A stretch of 64,000 bases of DNA, from the NCBI RefSeq assembly GCF_009765375.1, contig NZ_VTOK01000012.1, positions 62,001 through 126,000 of the forward strand, read 5' to 3'. This stretch comes from Alteribacillus sp. YIM 98480. GTDB taxonomy: Bacteria > Bacillota > Bacilli > Bacillales > Marinococcaceae. A model generated the notes under the pieces. The model did not search any database. It saw nothing but the letters and a program-made list of their open reading frames with translations, and had not been told where the DNA came from. Positions 62,533 to 64,000 of the stretch are shown here, one piece after another. A program made the translations under genes and the position numbers. Position 1 is the first letter of the stretch, and the number at the start of each line of letters is the position of its first letter.

Positions 62533-63315
62533 CTATTTACCGGAATATACTGGCTTACGCTTTTCTTTAAAAGCTCTTAGCCCTTCTAGTCTGTCTTCTG
62601 TAGTTATCGTGGCTTCATAGGATTTTTCTTCAATTACAAGACCAGTCGTTAAATCTGTATTTATCCCTCCATTAATAGCAGTTTTAGCAGCTGATACTGC
62701 AACCGGTCCATTTTTTGTTATTTCTAATGCAAGTTCTACCGCTTTATGAAGTACTTGTTCGCTGTCTACTGCATACTGTGCTATTCCTAAATCGGCCGCT
62801 TCTATACCAGAAATTTTCCGGGCCGTATATATTAATTCTTTTGCTTTGGCCTTTCCGATAAGCCGTGGTAAAAGCTGAGTTCCACCTCCTCCTGGTATAA
62901 TAGCTAGAGAAGTTTCAGGTAATCCGTATTTTCCAGTGGCACTTGCAATACGTAAATCACAAGCTAGTGCTAATTCCAGTCCACCCCCAAGAGCACTTCC
63001 ATTCATTGCAGCAATGACCGCTTTCGGAAAATTTTCAATTTGATTTATAGTTTCTTTGATAAAAGAGACGGTTTTTCTAACCTCGATATGATCCATACCG
63101 GCTCTTTCTTTTAGATCTGCCCCGGCGCAAAATATCTTTTCTCCTTCTCCACGAATAATTAAAACGCGGCAGGCAGTGTCATACGCAAGATTTTTTAAAG
63201 TCTTTTGCAATTCGTCTAAAAGGGAAGTTGATAAAGCATTTGCTGCGGAAGGCCTATTCAAACTTATTACCGTTATTCCTTCATGCGAATTATCAACGCG
63301 AATGTAATGAGTCAT
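62533..63315 (-). CDS. yngF: enoyl-CoA hydratase / methylglutaconyl-CoA hydratase (YngF-like)
   Basis: Crotonase-family enzyme, 260 residues. Oxyanion-hole and catalytic segments GAGADLKERAGMD, AMNGSALGGGLELALACDLR (about 100-119) and GLPETSLAIIPGGGGTQLLPR (about 132-152) include the expected Glu residues. Between HMG-CoA lyase and the carboxylase subunit it is probably the 3-methylglutaconyl-CoA hydratase of leucine degradation. Overlaps the lyase gene by four bases (ATGA), with GGGAG upstream. Confidence 0.92.
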   Translation of the reverse strand: MTHYIRVDNSHEGITVISLNRPSAANALSTSLLDELQKTLKNLAYDTACRVLIIRGEGEKIFCAGADLKERAGMDHIEVRKTVSFIKETINQIENFPKAVIAAMNGSALGGGLELALACDLRIASATGKYGLPETSLAIIPGGGGTQLLPRLIGKAKAKELIYTARKISGIEAADLGIAQYAVDSEQVLHKAVELALEITKNGPVAVSAAKTAINGGINTDLTTGLVIEEKSYEATITTEDRLEGLRAFKEKRKPVYSGK

Positions 63316-64000
63316 CTTTTATCTCCCTTCTTAGCTAGAACTGCTTTTTTTCCTTTATGTGCTTGCAGTGCTTTACTTGGTAAAGATTTTCCAATATGAT
63401 TTTCCATAAACATAGCGTTTTTGACCATTTTTTCTTCTGAAACACCTGTTTTGATGCCCATTTTGTGAAGCATATAAAGAAGATCTTCTGTTGCTGTATT
63501 TCCAGCAGCCCCTGGTGCGTATGGGCAGCCTCCCAATCCTCCGCAAGAACTGTCAAAAGTCTGTATCCCCATTTCGAGTGCTTTTAGTGTATTAGAAAGC
63601 GCGGTTCCTCTCGTATCGTGAAAATGCATTGCTAATTTCTTTGTAGGAATCCCTTTTAATAAATGCTTCAATGTGTCTTCTACTTGGACTGGAGAAGCCG
63701 TACCAACTGTATCGCCAATAGACAACTCATAAGCCCCTATTTCTAAAAGGTATTCACTTATTCTTCGTACATTTTCAGAGTTAGTTCGCCCTTCATAAGG
63801 ACAAAAAAATGCTGTAGACACATAGGCACGAACTGGTATATTTGCTTTGACCGCTTCTTGTGCTGTTTGTCGCAAAACCGGCAGCGTTTGATCTATACTT
63901 TTGTTTATATTCTTTTTGTTGTGGGTTTCTGTAGCGGACATAAAAACTGCAATTTCATCAACGTTAGTCTCTAATGCAGCTTCAAGCCCTTTTTGATTTG
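63312..64000 (-). CDS. yngG: hydroxymethylglutaryl-CoA lyase (partial, 5' end outside window)
   Basis: Cleaves HMG-CoA to acetoacetate and acetyl-CoA, the last step of leucine degradation. The gene runs off the right edge; the visible 228 codons have VFMSATETHNKKNINKS, STAFFCPYEGRTN, LSIGDTVGTASP, the metal-binding HFHDTRGTALSN and the C-terminal loop SCGGLGGCPYAPGAAGN with the active-site Cys. The methionine at 63941 is internal, not the start, because the frame and homology continue to base 64000. Confidence 0.94.
   Translation of the reverse strand, partial: NQKGLEAALETNVDEIAVFMSATETHNKKNINKSIDQTLPVLRQTAQEAVKANIPVRAYVSTAFFCPYEGRTNSENVRRISEYLLEIGAYELSIGDTVGTASPVQVEDTLKHLLKGIPTKKLAMHFHDTRGTALSNTLKALEMGIQTFDSSCGGLGGCPYAPGAAGNTATEDLLYMLHKMGIKTGVSEEKMVKNAMFMENHIGKSLPSKALQAHKGKKAVLAKKGDKR

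Overview
The window is chromosomal DNA of a low-GC, endospore-forming member of the Bacillaceae. Evidence for this is the sporulation genes (spoVB, safA, a coxA-like gene, bofC, spo0B, an alpha/beta SASP, yhaL, two yjcZ-type mini-genes), the hpr/ecs/prsA/hem neighbourhood known from Bacillus subtilis, AGGAGG-type ribosome binding sites, and many TTG and GTG starts. The exported proteins (PrsA, the ABC solute-binding lipoprotein) are very acidic, which hints at a salt-tolerant relative of Bacillus; this is inference. I see no tRNA, rRNA, CRISPR array, prophage or complete insertion sequence.

Left part (1-20 kb), mostly minus strand, is syntenic with the B. subtilis secDF-to-spo0B region: secF (partial), secD, comN, spoVB, a DUF421 gene, an ArsB/NhaD permease, yajC-tgt-queA, DUF2905-ruvB, ruvA, a shortened bofC, yebC, a coxA-like lipoprotein, safA, niaR, pheA, pheB, obgE and spo0B. 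Secretion, queuosine synthesis, Holliday junction resolution and spore coat/cortex assembly are grouped here.

At about 20 kb the conserved order breaks. The expected ribosomal-protein genes upstream of spo0B are absent. Instead there is a glutamine-rich mini-protein and a three-gene ABC importer of the sulfonate/nitrate/taurine class, then the region equivalent to the hem-ecs-yha segment of B. subtilis: hemY-hemH-hemE, pbpF, liaFSR, ccdA, an M20 amidohydrolase, ecsABC, a PCYCGC lipoprotein, an acyl-CoA ligase, hit, serC, ytxH-like, hpr, prsA, yhaL, a CssRS-like secretion-stress pair, yhaN-yhaO, yhzD, hemZ, a degenerate HAD protein, yheA, yheB, yheE and a SASP. The right edge enters a leucine-type degradation operon (yngG-yngF-yngE).

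The most notable find is at 53.5-54.4 kb. A yidC2-type insertase gene has decayed (internal deletions, frameshift, stop). Upstream of it lies a reading frame whose end matches, without gaps, the translation-arrest segment of B. subtilis MifM as I remember it, followed by a stem that masks the yidC2 ribosome binding site. This looks like the fossil of a MifM-YidC2 nascent-chain feedback circuit.

The rest of the non-coding DNA is dominated by dispersed repeats: (1) a structured element of about 160 bases in four copies, each just behind the terminator of a minus-strand gene; (2) a short 'TAGTTTT..TATACTTT..CTAAAG' family; (3) a GC-rich element at 17.6 kb; (4) a MITE-like inverted repeat at 6.8 kb.
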